Shown: piece by piece, positions 45,938 to 53,518 of the stretch
How the letters are laid out: each line of letters opens with the position of its first letter
How positions within the stretch are numbered: the first letter of the stretch is position 1
NCBI RefSeq assembly: GCF_030053415.1
Contig: NZ_JASGBJ010000001.1
Coordinates: 496,001-560,000 of the forward strand
Length of the DNA stretch: 64,000 nt
Direction of reading: 5' to 3'
Source: Marinobacter sp. CHS3-4
GTDB taxonomy: Bacteria; Pseudomonadota; Gammaproteobacteria; Pseudomonadales; Oleiphilaceae
Made by a program: the position numbers and the translations under genes
The notes under the pieces: model-generated
What the model saw: only the letters and a program-made list of their open reading frames with translations
Database searches by the model: none
Told to the model about the DNA's origin: nothing

Positions 45938-46819
45938 ATGGCAATGCTCAAGGCGCTGGTGGTAGATGACGCCAGCTTCGTAAGGGATCTGGTCAAGCGC
46001 ACCATTCGCCAGCGCTTTCCGGTCATCGAAACAACCGATGCGCAAAACGGTCGTCGCGCCCAGTCGCTGATGTCACGAACCAGATTCGATTTGATCCTCT
46101 GTGACTGGGAAATGCCAGAGATGTCCGGCATCGAACTGCTCCAATGGATGCGGGATCAGCCCCAATACGCCAAAGTCCCCTTCATCATGATTACCAGTCG
46201 TGGCGACAAAGATCACGTGGTGGAGGCGGTCAAAGGCGGGGTATCCGAATACCTTGGCAAGCCTTTCAGCTCGGAAGGATTAAGCAATAAAATCATCAAG
46301 GTCATGGGGCGCCAGCTGAAAGAGGCCATGTCCATGGGTGGGAAATCCATGGCCGGGCCTGCTGAGGCCTTCCGTGAGTCCGCCGATCTGCTGACCCAGG
46401 GCCGCGAAAAACCGCCAGAGCCGCGCCCCTCTTCGTCTGCCGAGCCCGCCTCTCCTTTACTGGCACAACAGGCCGTCAGAAGCGAACCTGCACCTCAGAA
46501 AGCGCCTGCGAGCGTGGCCTCCGTGCGATTCGCGGATAGTGCGCTCAAGTCCGTGGTCCGGGATATCAACCTGAACGAGGTTCGGGTCATTGCGAAACGA
46601 GATCAGTCTTTCCCGGGCATTCTGGATCAAGCGGTGGTCGATATTGACGTAGGGGACGATAAGATTGCCCGTCTGAATGGCTACGTTCACCAGTTGCAGG
46701 CGGTCGATAAACGACAGGACACTGACTTTGTTAGTGTGACCATCCGGTTTGTCGATGAAGACCCGGCCAAGCTTGAAGATTTGTCCCGATTTATCGCCCG
46801 CTTCCGCGGTGGTCGTTAG
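45938..46819 (+). CDS. Response regulator with C-terminal domain of unknown role
   Basis: A 293-residue protein with an N-terminal CheY-like receiver (acidic pair Asp10-Asp11, phospho-acceptor Asp56 in LCDWEMPEMSG, the Thr/Ser position in MITSRGD and the Lys in YLGKPFS). A Pro- and Ser-rich linker (about residues 145-205) leads to a conserved-looking C-terminal domain beginning VRFADSALKSVVRDINLNEVRVIAKRD that has some feel of PilZ but lacks its RxxxR motif. No DNA-binding domain is recognisable. A similar regulator sits between phoU and phoR in Pseudomonas, as I recall. ATG 45938 follows AAGG. It is convergent with phoR, 14 bp apart. Confidence 0.85.
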   Translation: MAMLKALVVDDASFVRDLVKRTIRQRFPVIETTDAQNGRRAQSLMSRTRFDLILCDWEMPEMSGIELLQWMRDQPQYAKVPFIMITSRGDKDHVVEAVKGGVSEYLGKPFSSEGLSNKIIKVMGRQLKEAMSMGGKSMAGPAEAFRESADLLTQGREKPPEPRPSSSAEPASPLLAQQAVRSEPAPQKAPASVASVRFADSALKSVVRDINLNEVRVIAKRDQSFPGILDQAVVDIDVGDDKIARLNGYVHQLQAVDKRQDTDFVSVTIRFVDEDPAKLEDLSRFIARFRGGR

Positions 46820-46833
46820 ACGCGTTTCGATTT

Positions 46834-48153
46834 TTAACCCACTTGCTGCTGTGCGGGTTTCTCGGCCAGGCGCTCGCGGGGAAAGTGGCAGATAAACTCG
46901 CTGCCTTCACCAATGTGGCTTTTGATGTCCAGCTTGCTGTCGTGGTTGATCAACACATGCTTGACGATGGCGAGTCCCAGCCCGGTACCACCGGTTTCCT
47001 GATGCCGACTTGGATCAGCCCGGTAGAATCGTTCCGTGAGTCTTGGAATATGAACCGGGTCAATGCCAATGCCCGTATCCCGGACCGAGAGGTGGCCGCC
47101 GTCGCGGTCGGTGTGCCAGTTCACGGAAATCGTGCCACCGGCCGGGGTGTATTTGACGGCGTTGAAGATCAGATTGGAAAAAGCGCTGCGCAGTTGGCCT
47201 TCATCCCCTTTGAGCCAGTGTCGCTCGCCGATGCTGACCTGGAAATCATGCCTCTGATCGCCGCTGAGCGCTTCGGCATCGTGGCAAATCTGCCGCAGCA
47301 TGTTGTTCACATCGGTGATTGAGTCGTTAAGGGTCTGCTCGCCGGTTTCAATTTTGGATAACAGGATCAGGTCGGTGATCAACGCTTCCATGCGCGACGA
47401 TTGCTGCGACATGGTGTTGATGGCGCGTCGCCATTTCGGCGGTAGTTCACTGGCATGGTCTACCAGGGTTTCAAGATATCCACTGATTACTGTCAACGGT
47501 GTTCGCATCTCGTGGGACACGTTGCCGACGAAGTCGCGACGCATTTGCTCAAGCTGATACAGACGGGTAACGTCTTTGGCAACGATCAGGCGATCGTTCT
47601 CGCCAAACAGGCTGAACTGCATCTGCAGGCGAATATGGGGTTTGGCGGGAGAATTGATTTCCAGTGGTTCGCGGTAATCACGCGCATCAAAGTAGGCTTT
47701 GAACATCGGGCTTCGAATCAGGTTCTGGATGAACTGCCCCTGGTCTGTACTCTGTCGGAACCCAAGCAGGCGTTCCGCAGAGCCATTCCACCATTCCATG
47801 GCCCCGCTGGAGTCGGTCATGATGACTCCGTCGTGCATCGCATTGGTGGATTCCTGCACCCGATTGATGCGAGCCATCAGCCGGTCCCTGACTTTCAGGT
47901 GATTCTGATGCAGGCGGTGCAGGGCGTCAAAAAGGTCACCCCACAGGCCAACGCTTTGGGGGGCTTCGTCATTCGCGCTGGGATTGTTGAGCCAGAGGTA
48001 GGCGCGTTTGGCCTGTGCGAGTGTCCATACCAGGTAGATCAGTAACCCGACCGTGAGGCCATAGACCGGATAGCCGAAAAACAGGCCGATCAGGGTGCAG
48101 CCCACAAGAAAGGTAATGATCCACCGCAGGTACTTCGACCAGTTATGCTGCAT
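46834..48153 (-). CDS. phoR: Phosphate regulon sensor histidine kinase PhoR
   Basis: The membrane kinase of the Pho system, 439 residues. Two N-terminal helices (WIITFLVGCTLIGLFF, YGLTVGLLIYLVW) are followed by the PhoR-specific cytoplasmic linker, a PAS domain (residues about 100-195, AMHDGVIMTDSSGAMEWWN), the H box FVGNVSHEMRTPL with His214, and the ATP domain with NLIFNAVKYTP, VRDTGIGID and TGGTGLGLAIVKHV. There is no large periplasmic domain, consistent with signal input through PstSCAB-PhoU. It follows phoB on the minus strand with a 67-bp gap. Confidence 0.96.
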   Translation of the reverse strand: MQHNWSKYLRWIITFLVGCTLIGLFFGYPVYGLTVGLLIYLVWTLAQAKRAYLWLNNPSANDEAPQSVGLWGDLFDALHRLHQNHLKVRDRLMARINRVQESTNAMHDGVIMTDSSGAMEWWNGSAERLLGFRQSTDQGQFIQNLIRSPMFKAYFDARDYREPLEINSPAKPHIRLQMQFSLFGENDRLIVAKDVTRLYQLEQMRRDFVGNVSHEMRTPLTVISGYLETLVDHASELPPKWRRAINTMSQQSSRMEALITDLILLSKIETGEQTLNDSITDVNNMLRQICHDAEALSGDQRHDFQVSIGERHWLKGDEGQLRSAFSNLIFNAVKYTPAGGTISVNWHTDRDGGHLSVRDTGIGIDPVHIPRLTERFYRADPSRHQETGGTGLGLAIVKHVLINHDSKLDIKSHIGEGSEFICHFPRERLAEKPAQQQVG

Positions 48154-48221
48154 TCACAGGGTTCCCGGACCGGTTCTGGCAGTCTCTGCTACTGCGCGAC
48201 TGTTGGTTTTCCCGTGGGCGG

Positions 48222-48914
48222 TCAGGCTGCGCGGGTTGAGAACCGGTAACCTGTTCCGCGTACGGTCTGGATCAAATGATCATATTGCGCACCGAGGGCT
48301 TTTCGCAAACGGCGGATGTGAACATCAACGGTGCGTTCTTCGACGTACACATTGCCACCCCAGACCTGATCCAATAACTGTGACCGAGTATAGACCCGCT
48401 CCTGATGGGTCATAAAGAACTGCAGCAGGCGATACTCCGTCGGACCAATATTCAGCGCACCGGACTCGGTTGTTACCCGATGACCTACAGGGTCCAGGGT
48501 CAGGCCTTCCACTTCCACCGGAGACTCAACTCCCGGCGGCGTGGCGCGACGCAAAACCGCTTTAAGCCGAGCCACCAGCTCTCTGGGCGAGAAGGGTTTG
48601 GTGATGTAATCATCAGCACCCACTTCCAGACCCTGAATCTTGTTGTCTTCCTCCACCTTGGCGGTGAGCATGATGATAGGAATTTCCGCCGTGGCCTCTT
48701 CTTTTTTGAGACGACGGGCCAGCTCCACACCGCTGGTTCCGGGCAGCATCCAGTCCAGCAGGACGAGATCGGGGTGCTTGTCCACGATCAGCGAGTGGGC
48801 TTCTTTTGCGTCCGCCGCTTCCAGGTAATCGTAGTCTGCCATTTCCAGAGCGACAGCAATCATTTCCCTGATCGAGGCCTCGTCGTCGACAATGAGGACA
48901 GTTTTTCCAGTCAT
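48222..48914 (-). CDS. phoB: Phosphate regulon response regulator PhoB
   Basis: The transcription factor that activates Pho genes by binding tandem CTGTCAT-type half-sites. The 230-residue protein (E. coli 229) has the receiver with Asp10, Asp11 and phospho-acceptor Asp54 (LLDWMLPG), Thr/Lys switch residues in LTAKVEEDNK and ITKPFSPREL, and a C-terminal OmpR-type winged helix with EYRLLQFFMTHQERVYTRSQLLDQVWG and VHIRRLRKAL. A PhoB box upstream (48970-48987) indicates autoregulation. phoB and phoR probably share a transcript. Confidence 0.97.
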   Translation of the reverse strand: MTGKTVLIVDDEASIREMIAVALEMADYDYLEAADAKEAHSLIVDKHPDLVLLDWMLPGTSGVELARRLKKEEATAEIPIIMLTAKVEEDNKIQGLEVGADDYITKPFSPRELVARLKAVLRRATPPGVESPVEVEGLTLDPVGHRVTTESGALNIGPTEYRLLQFFMTHQERVYTRSQLLDQVWGGNVYVEERTVDVHIRRLRKALGAQYDHLIQTVRGTGYRFSTRAA

Positions 48915-48969
48915 GAGCTTTTACCTGTGTCAGACCATACCAAGTTGTCTGCCATTACACCGGTCCAGT

Positions 48970-48987
48970 GTTACAAGTATATGACAT
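48970..48987 (-). promoter_or_regulatory. PhoB box ahead of phoB
   Basis: Minus strand ATGTCAT (48981-48987), spacer ATAC, TTGTAAC (48970-48976): half-sites at 11 bp, the first matching CTGTCAT at 6 of 7. It lies 56 bp before the phoB start codon and just inside the gap after ubiA. TGTAAT downstream is a candidate -10. Confidence 0.72.
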
Positions 48988-49002
48988 GAAAGGCCTTGGC
49001 CG

Positions 49003-49884
49003 TTAGGTCAGGTCAATTACCAGCCCCAGGAAAACGGCAAAGCCCGCCCAGTTATTATTGAGGAAGGCTTTAAAGCAGCCATCGCGTTCCCTGAATCGGG
49101 CCAGGTGCTGTTGGAAAATGAACAGACAGGCCATGGCAATGACGCCAACGTAGAAAAAATAGCCCAATTCGGCCTGCCGTCCGATCAGTAACAGAATCAG
49201 CACCACCAGCGATTGCAGCACGGCAATGATCGCGCGGTCGCCATCACCGAACAGAATGGCCGTGGATTTCACGCCGATTTTTAGATCGTCATCCCGGTCC
49301 ACCATGGCATACAGCGTATCGTAGGCAACGGTCCACAAGACGTTGGCCGTGAACAGAAGCCAGGCCAGACGCGACACCTCTCCGGCTTCTGCCGCCCAGG
49401 CCATGGGGATGGCCCAGGAAAACGCCGCACCCAGGAACAATTGGGGCAGATGGGTATATCGCTTCATGAATGGATAGATAAATGCCAGCACCACACCGCC
49501 AAAAGACAGGTACAGCGTCAGCGAATTGGTGAAAAATACCACCATCAGGAAGGCGACAAGACAAAGCCACGCGAACAGCGCGACGGCTTCCCATGGATGT
49601 ATGCGCCCAGTGGTCAGCGGTCGATCTTTGGTGCGCTTGACGTGCCGATCGACCTTGCGGTCGGCAAAATCGTTGATGGCACATCCGGCTGCTCGCATCA
49701 AAAAGACCCCCAGCGTAAACACCACCAGGTTGCTGATTGTCGGCATTCCGTCGGCGGCCAGCCACAGTGCCCAGTAGGTCGGCCACAGCAGCAACAGGGT
49801 GCCGATCGGGCGATTCAATCGCAGCAGCACTGCATAATCCATCAGGCGTGTCTTGAGCTGTGGCGGCACCGCAGTATTTGGCAT
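49003..49884 (-). CDS. ubiA: 4-hydroxybenzoate octaprenyltransferase UbiA
   Basis: Inner-membrane prenyltransferase that attaches the polyprenyl tail to 4-hydroxybenzoate in ubiquinone synthesis. The 293-residue product (E. coli 290) has about eight helices. The two Mg-diphosphate-binding aspartate motifs are [21 protein letters not shown] and [21 protein letters not shown]. Start: ATG 49884 with GGATCC 8 nt upstream; the TTG-started extension to 49914 is less likely. It lies downstream of ubiC with a 99-bp gap, in the order ubiC-ubiA-phoB-phoR on the minus strand, as in Pseudomonas. Confidence 0.96.
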   Translation of the reverse strand: MPNTAVPPQLKTRLMDYAVLLRLNRPIGTLLLLWPTYWALWLAADGMPTISNLVVFTLGVFLMRAAGCAINDFADRKVDRHVKRTKDRPLTTGRIHPWEAVALFAWLCLVAFLMVVFFTNSLTLYLSFGGVVLAFIYPFMKRYTHLPQLFLGAAFSWAIPMAWAAEAGEVSRLAWLLFTANVLWTVAYDTLYAMVDRDDDLKIGVKSTAILFGDGDRAIIAVLQSLVVLILLLIGRQAELGYFFYVGVIAMACLFIFQQHLARFRERDGCFKAFLNNNWAGFAVFLGLVIDLT

Positions 49885-49983
49885 AGCTAGGATCCGTCGG
49901 CAGGGAGTGGACAAGTACCTTCAATCAGCAGGGATTATAGCCAGCCGTCAGCGGCGCATGAAAGGGAGTGTGCGCCAACCGGT

Positions 49984-50544
49984 TTACGGTTCCGCCACCA
50001 GGCCGGGCAGGAAGTATTCGCCCACCAGCAGGGTTTTATCACCGCTGAAAAATTGTGAACGACGCGCTGCCGGCGGCTGTGCTGGCGAATCCCGGTGGCA
50101 AAGGCCCGTTTCGAACAGCCCGCGATGCCAGTCACTGTTGCTGAACAGGTAGGCTCCAAGAGGTTGTTTGCCCAGGTGTCGCAGGCGTCTGCCACGGCCC
50201 GTTAAGGTGGCGATCGGAATAATCGTGCGGGCCAGTACCCAGGGCGTGTTGTCTCCCCAGAGGCAGACCTCCCTGATCCAGGCGCGCTGCCGTGGCGCCA
50301 GCTCTAACGTCTGAGCTTCTTCCCGCGTCGGGCAGACAAAGCCTTCGGACTGAACTTCCACGCGAAAGCTGTCCCTCTGGCGGCATCGAAGTTGAAGCGC
50401 TCTGGTCAGCGACCCGTCCAGCCGTAGCCAGTGCCCAAGCTCACCATGTATAGATGGTTCCCGCAGCCCGGCAGCGGCGAATGACTGGTACCAGTCGGTC
50501 TGGGGGATGCGTATGGCGCGGGTGTCAGAGCCCTTTAACGGCAT
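49984..50544 (-). CDS. ubiC: Chorismate pyruvate-lyase UbiC
   Basis: Forms 4-hydroxybenzoate and pyruvate from chorismate, the first committed step to ubiquinone. The 186-residue product matches UbiC in REVCLWGDNTPWVLARTIIP and LGKQPLGAYLF, which hold residues of the buried product-binding site. It is about 20 residues longer than E. coli UbiC at the C-terminus. The ATG at 50544 is chosen because AGGGA lies 5 nt upstream; it overlaps the end of hpt by 20 bp, implying that the two are transcribed together. An earlier in-frame start at 50616 would overlap hpt further. Confidence 0.92.
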   Translation of the reverse strand: MPLKGSDTRAIRIPQTDWYQSFAAAGLREPSIHGELGHWLRLDGSLTRALQLRCRQRDSFRVEVQSEGFVCPTREEAQTLELAPRQRAWIREVCLWGDNTPWVLARTIIPIATLTGRGRRLRHLGKQPLGAYLFSNSDWHRGLFETGLCHRDSPAQPPAARRSQFFSGDKTLLVGEYFLPGLVAEP

Positions 50545-51082
50545 AAATCCCTGGGGCGTTTCGCCAGTATCCTTTGTAGTCCATTCCGAATCCGAACAGG
50601 AAACGATCTTCCACAAACAGACCGGTGAAGTCGGCTTTCAGGTCGGGCCTGGCTTTTCGATCGTGCTGCTTGTCTACCAGAACGGCCGTCACAACGTCAT
50701 CGGCACCATGAGCTTTACAGTAATCCGCAATGGCACAGAGTGTCGTACCTTCGTCGAGGATATCGTCGACGATGATGATTTTGCGGCCTGTCATGTCTAT
50801 GTCAGGACGAAGCTTCCACTCAAGGATGCCGCCGGTCGTTTCCTGACGGTAGCGGGTGGCGTGAAGGTACTCGGCCTGAATCGGAAACTTCAACAGTGGC
50901 AGCAATTGACCTGTGAGGATCAGTCCGCCATTCATCACGCACAGTAGCAGGGGGTTGGTGTCCTGTAGCTGTTCGGTGATTTCGTCAGCCATTCTATGAA
51001 TGGCCGCATAAACTTGGGCTTCGTCTACCAGGCAGTCGGCTTCCGCCATCACCTGCTTCAGTTCGTCGACGGTGTCGTTCAT
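50525..51082 (-). CDS. hpt: Hypoxanthine-guanine phosphoribosyltransferase
   Basis: Salvages hypoxanthine and guanine with PRPP to IMP and GMP. The 185-residue protein has the PRPP loop IIIVDDILDEGTTL (about residues 108-121), CVMNGGLILTGQLL near the N-terminus for pyrophosphate binding, and VDKQHDRKARPDLKADF with the purine-contacting Lys, followed by FLFGFGMDYKGYWRN. The last part (FGMDYKGYWRNAPGIYAV) is characteristic of the Hpt group in gammaproteobacteria. Start: ATG 51082. It heads the hpt-ubiC-ubiA run. Confidence 0.93.
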   Translation of the reverse strand: MNDTVDELKQVMAEADCLVDEAQVYAAIHRMADEITEQLQDTNPLLLCVMNGGLILTGQLLPLLKFPIQAEYLHATRYRQETTGGILEWKLRPDIDMTGRKIIIVDDILDEGTTLCAIADYCKAHGADDVVTAVLVDKQHDRKARPDLKADFTGLFVEDRFLFGFGMDYKGYWRNAPGIYAVKGL

Positions 51083-51294
51083 TACTGTCGGGTCCTGTCT
51101 TCAAACGGCCAAGTATACCGGAGTAACGACGGTGACGGGAGGGGCGCGACGTTCGAGCAATTGGTCTATGACCTGCCGATGAGTATGATGTCCCATCATC
51201 AAGGGCGCCGGTTTCGATGGCGCTAAATAATTGCTATATTGTCCGACAATTTTGGGTCGGCAATGGCTGAACCAGCATCACCTTTGGAGGAACT

Positions 51295-51462
51295 ATGAAG
51301 AAGTGGCAGTGCGTAGTATGCGGTTTTATTTACGACGAGGCAGAGGGTTGGCCGGAAGACGGTATTGAGCCGGGTACTCGGTGGGAAGACGTACCCGAAG
51401 ACTGGGAGTGCCCGGACTGCGGCGTGGGCAAGGAAGATTTTGAGATGATTGAAATTGACTAA
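51295..51462 (+). CDS. rubA: Rubredoxin
   Basis: A 55-residue iron protein carrying one Fe(SCys)4 centre: ligands Cys6 and Cys9 in CVVCG, and Cys39 and Cys42 in CPDCG. The surrounding [33 protein letters not shown] is the standard rubredoxin pattern, of the AlkG1/RubA type. It passes electrons from rubredoxin reductase, encoded 12 bp downstream, to acceptors such as alkane hydroxylase (no alkB here) or protective oxygen-reducing enzymes. A TTTGGAGG site lies 4-11 nt before the ATG. TATATT at 51235-51240 is a likely -10. The gene is short but unmistakable. Confidence 0.97.
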   Translation: MKKWQCVVCGFIYDEAEGWPEDGIEPGTRWEDVPEDWECPDCGVGKEDFEMIEID

Positions 51463-51474
51463 AGAGGTCAGGCC

Positions 51475-52629
51475 ATGAACACACAAGCGCCCATCGTCAT
51501 AGTGGGAACGGGTTTGTCGGGGTATACACTGGCCCGCGAGTTCCGCAAGCAGGATAAGGAAACCCCGATTGTCATGGTGACCGCAGATGACGGCGCCAGC
51601 TATTCCAAGCCGATGCTTTCTACAGGCTTTACCAAAGGTAAGGATCCCGACGAGCTGGTTCAGGCAGACGTCGACAAAATGGAAGATCAACTGGGTTTAA
51701 CGGTGAAAACCTACACGACGGTCACCGGCGTGGATGTCGATGCGCACGAGCTGGTTCTGGGTGACGAGCGATTGGCGTACAGCAAGCTGGTGTTGGCGTG
51801 GGGTGCGGATGTGGTTCGTCTTTCGATTGCGGGAGATGGCCAGGAGCATGTGTTCTCGATCAATGATCTGATGGATTACCGGGCTTTCTGCAAAGCGCTG
51901 TCTGGCGGGCAGAAGGTCGCCATTATGGGCGCTGGCCTGATCGGGTGTGAATTTGCCAACGACCTTCGAAATGGCGGTTACGACGTTGACGTGATTGCCC
52001 CGGATGAGATGGTCATGCCAGGCCTGCTGCCAGAAGCCGCTGCAAAGGCGGTTCAAAAGGGGTTGACGGATCTGGGTGTTCGCTTTCATCTCGGTACCGT
52101 TGTGGAACACATCGCCTCGAAGGGCAATGGGGTTCGTTTGACGCTGAAAAATGGCGATGAACTTGAGGCGGATCTGGTGCTCTCGGCCGTGGGTCTGCGA
52201 CCGCGTAAAGAACTGGCGGCAGAAGCCGGCCTGAAAACGGAGCGTGGCATTGTGGTAAACCGTGCCCTGGAATCCTCGGCGCCCGATGTATACTGCCTCG
52301 GCGATTGCGCCGAAGTTGATGGCATGGTGCTACCCTATGTCATGCCTCTTATGGCCTGTGCCCGCGCACTGGCCAAAACACTGGCTGGCGAGAGAACCGA
52401 AGTAGCCTACGGCACCATGCCGGTTATGGTTAAAACTCCCTGTTGCCCGACGGCCGTATGCCCGCCACCTGGAAGCGCTAAAGGTGAGTGGGCAATTGAG
52501 GCAGATGGGCAGAATGTTCGCGCGCTGTTCAAGGCAACCGACGGTGAAATTCTCGGGTTTGCGGTGACAGGTGACTACGCAGTCGAGAAACAGGCACTTT
52601 CCAAAGAAGTGCCGCCGATTCACGAATAG
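51475..52629 (+). CDS. rubB: Rubredoxin reductase (NAD(P)H-dependent, FAD)
   Basis: Transfers electrons from NADH to rubredoxin. The 384-residue flavoprotein has the N-terminal FAD motif IVIVGTGLSGYTLAREF, the NAD(P)H motif VAIMGAGLIGCEFANDL near residue 145, and the second FAD motif VYCLGDCAEV near residue 275. The C-terminus YGTMPVMVKTPCCPTAVCPPP is typical of rubredoxin reductases of Pseudomonas and Acinetobacter. It follows rubA by 12 bp with AGAGGTCAGGCC before the ATG. The pair is an electron supply for alkane oxidation or oxidative stress defence; the partner cannot be told. Confidence 0.93.
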   Translation: MNTQAPIVIVGTGLSGYTLAREFRKQDKETPIVMVTADDGASYSKPMLSTGFTKGKDPDELVQADVDKMEDQLGLTVKTYTTVTGVDVDAHELVLGDERLAYSKLVLAWGADVVRLSIAGDGQEHVFSINDLMDYRAFCKALSGGQKVAIMGAGLIGCEFANDLRNGGYDVDVIAPDEMVMPGLLPEAAAKAVQKGLTDLGVRFHLGTVVEHIASKGNGVRLTLKNGDELEADLVLSAVGLRPRKELAAEAGLKTERGIVVNRALESSAPDVYCLGDCAEVDGMVLPYVMPLMACARALAKTLAGERTEVAYGTMPVMVKTPCCPTAVCPPPGSAKGEWAIEADGQNVRALFKATDGEILGFAVTGDYAVEKQALSKEVPPIHE

Positions 52630-52654
52630 GCCGTTGAGCTGAACAGGAGAATCC

Positions 52655-53518
52655 ATGCTCGAAGTAACCCGCAGACTGGTTGAGCTGCTCGACCTGTCCC
52701 CGATTGGTGACGATCATTTCCAGGGCGATAGTGAAGATCTGGGGTTTCCCAATGTGTTTGGAGGTCAGGTGTTGGGCCAGTCATTGATGGCTGCCAGTAG
52801 AACCATTGAAGGTCGAATGCCTCACTCCATGCATGCGTATTTTCTCAGGCCTGGCAATCATCAGCTGCCAATTGACTATGAAGTTCAGCGGGTTCGCGAC
52901 GGGGGTACCTTTTCTGTGCGCCGGGTGATTGCCCGGCAGGATGGCAAAGAGATTCTGACTGGCTCCATGTCATTCCAGGTCGCCGAGGACGGTTTTGAGC
53001 ACCAGTTTGATATGCCGGATGCGCCAGGCCCAGAGGGCTTGAAGAACGAGCAGCAATACGGCGAGATGCTGGCGCCCCATGTGTCAGAGCATCGGCGGGC
53101 AACGCTTACCAGGGATCGTCCGATCGAGATTCGTCCGATCGATCCGGTCAATCCCCTGGCACCTGAAGCCAGGCCACCGCACCGTCAAAGTTGGTTTAAG
53201 GCCCAGGGAGAGCTGCCAGACGATCCCATGCTCCACTGCTGTTTGCTGGCGTATTCGTCAGACTTTGCGTTTCTGGGAACTTCGCTGAATCCGCACGGTG
53301 TGACCTTTCTCAGCAAGGGAATGCAGGTAGCCAGTCTCGACCATTCAATCTGGTTTCATCGGCCGTTCCGTATGGATCAATGGCTGCTGTATGATAAAGA
53401 CAGCCCCAGTGCGTCTGGTGGCCGGGGGCTCAATCGTGGAAGCTTCTATGACCAACAAGGTCGGTTGGTGGCGTCTACCACCCAGGAAGCCCTGATCCGC
53501 AAACGCGCATCATCCTAA
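52655..53518 (+). CDS. tesB: Acyl-CoA thioesterase II TesB
   Basis: Hydrolyses medium- and long-chain acyl-CoA. The 287-residue double hot-dog protein (E. coli 286) has NVFGGQVLGQSLMAASRTI in the first half and, in the second, SLDHSIWFHRPFRMDQWLLYD with the catalytic Asp; Thr/Ser and Gln of the active site lie in FLGTSLNPHG and RGSFYDQQGRLVASTTQE. GGAGAA precedes the ATG at 52655. It is 25 bp after rubB and may be transcribed with it. Its last 9 bp overlap the end of the convergent EAL gene. Confidence 0.95.
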   Translation: MLEVTRRLVELLDLSPIGDDHFQGDSEDLGFPNVFGGQVLGQSLMAASRTIEGRMPHSMHAYFLRPGNHQLPIDYEVQRVRDGGTFSVRRVIARQDGKEILTGSMSFQVAEDGFEHQFDMPDAPGPEGLKNEQQYGEMLAPHVSEHRRATLTRDRPIEIRPIDPVNPLAPEARPPHRQSWFKAQGELPDDPMLHCCLLAYSSDFAFLGTSLNPHGVTFLSKGMQVASLDHSIWFHRPFRMDQWLLYDKDSPSASGGRGLNRGSFYDQQGRLVASTTQEALIRKRASS

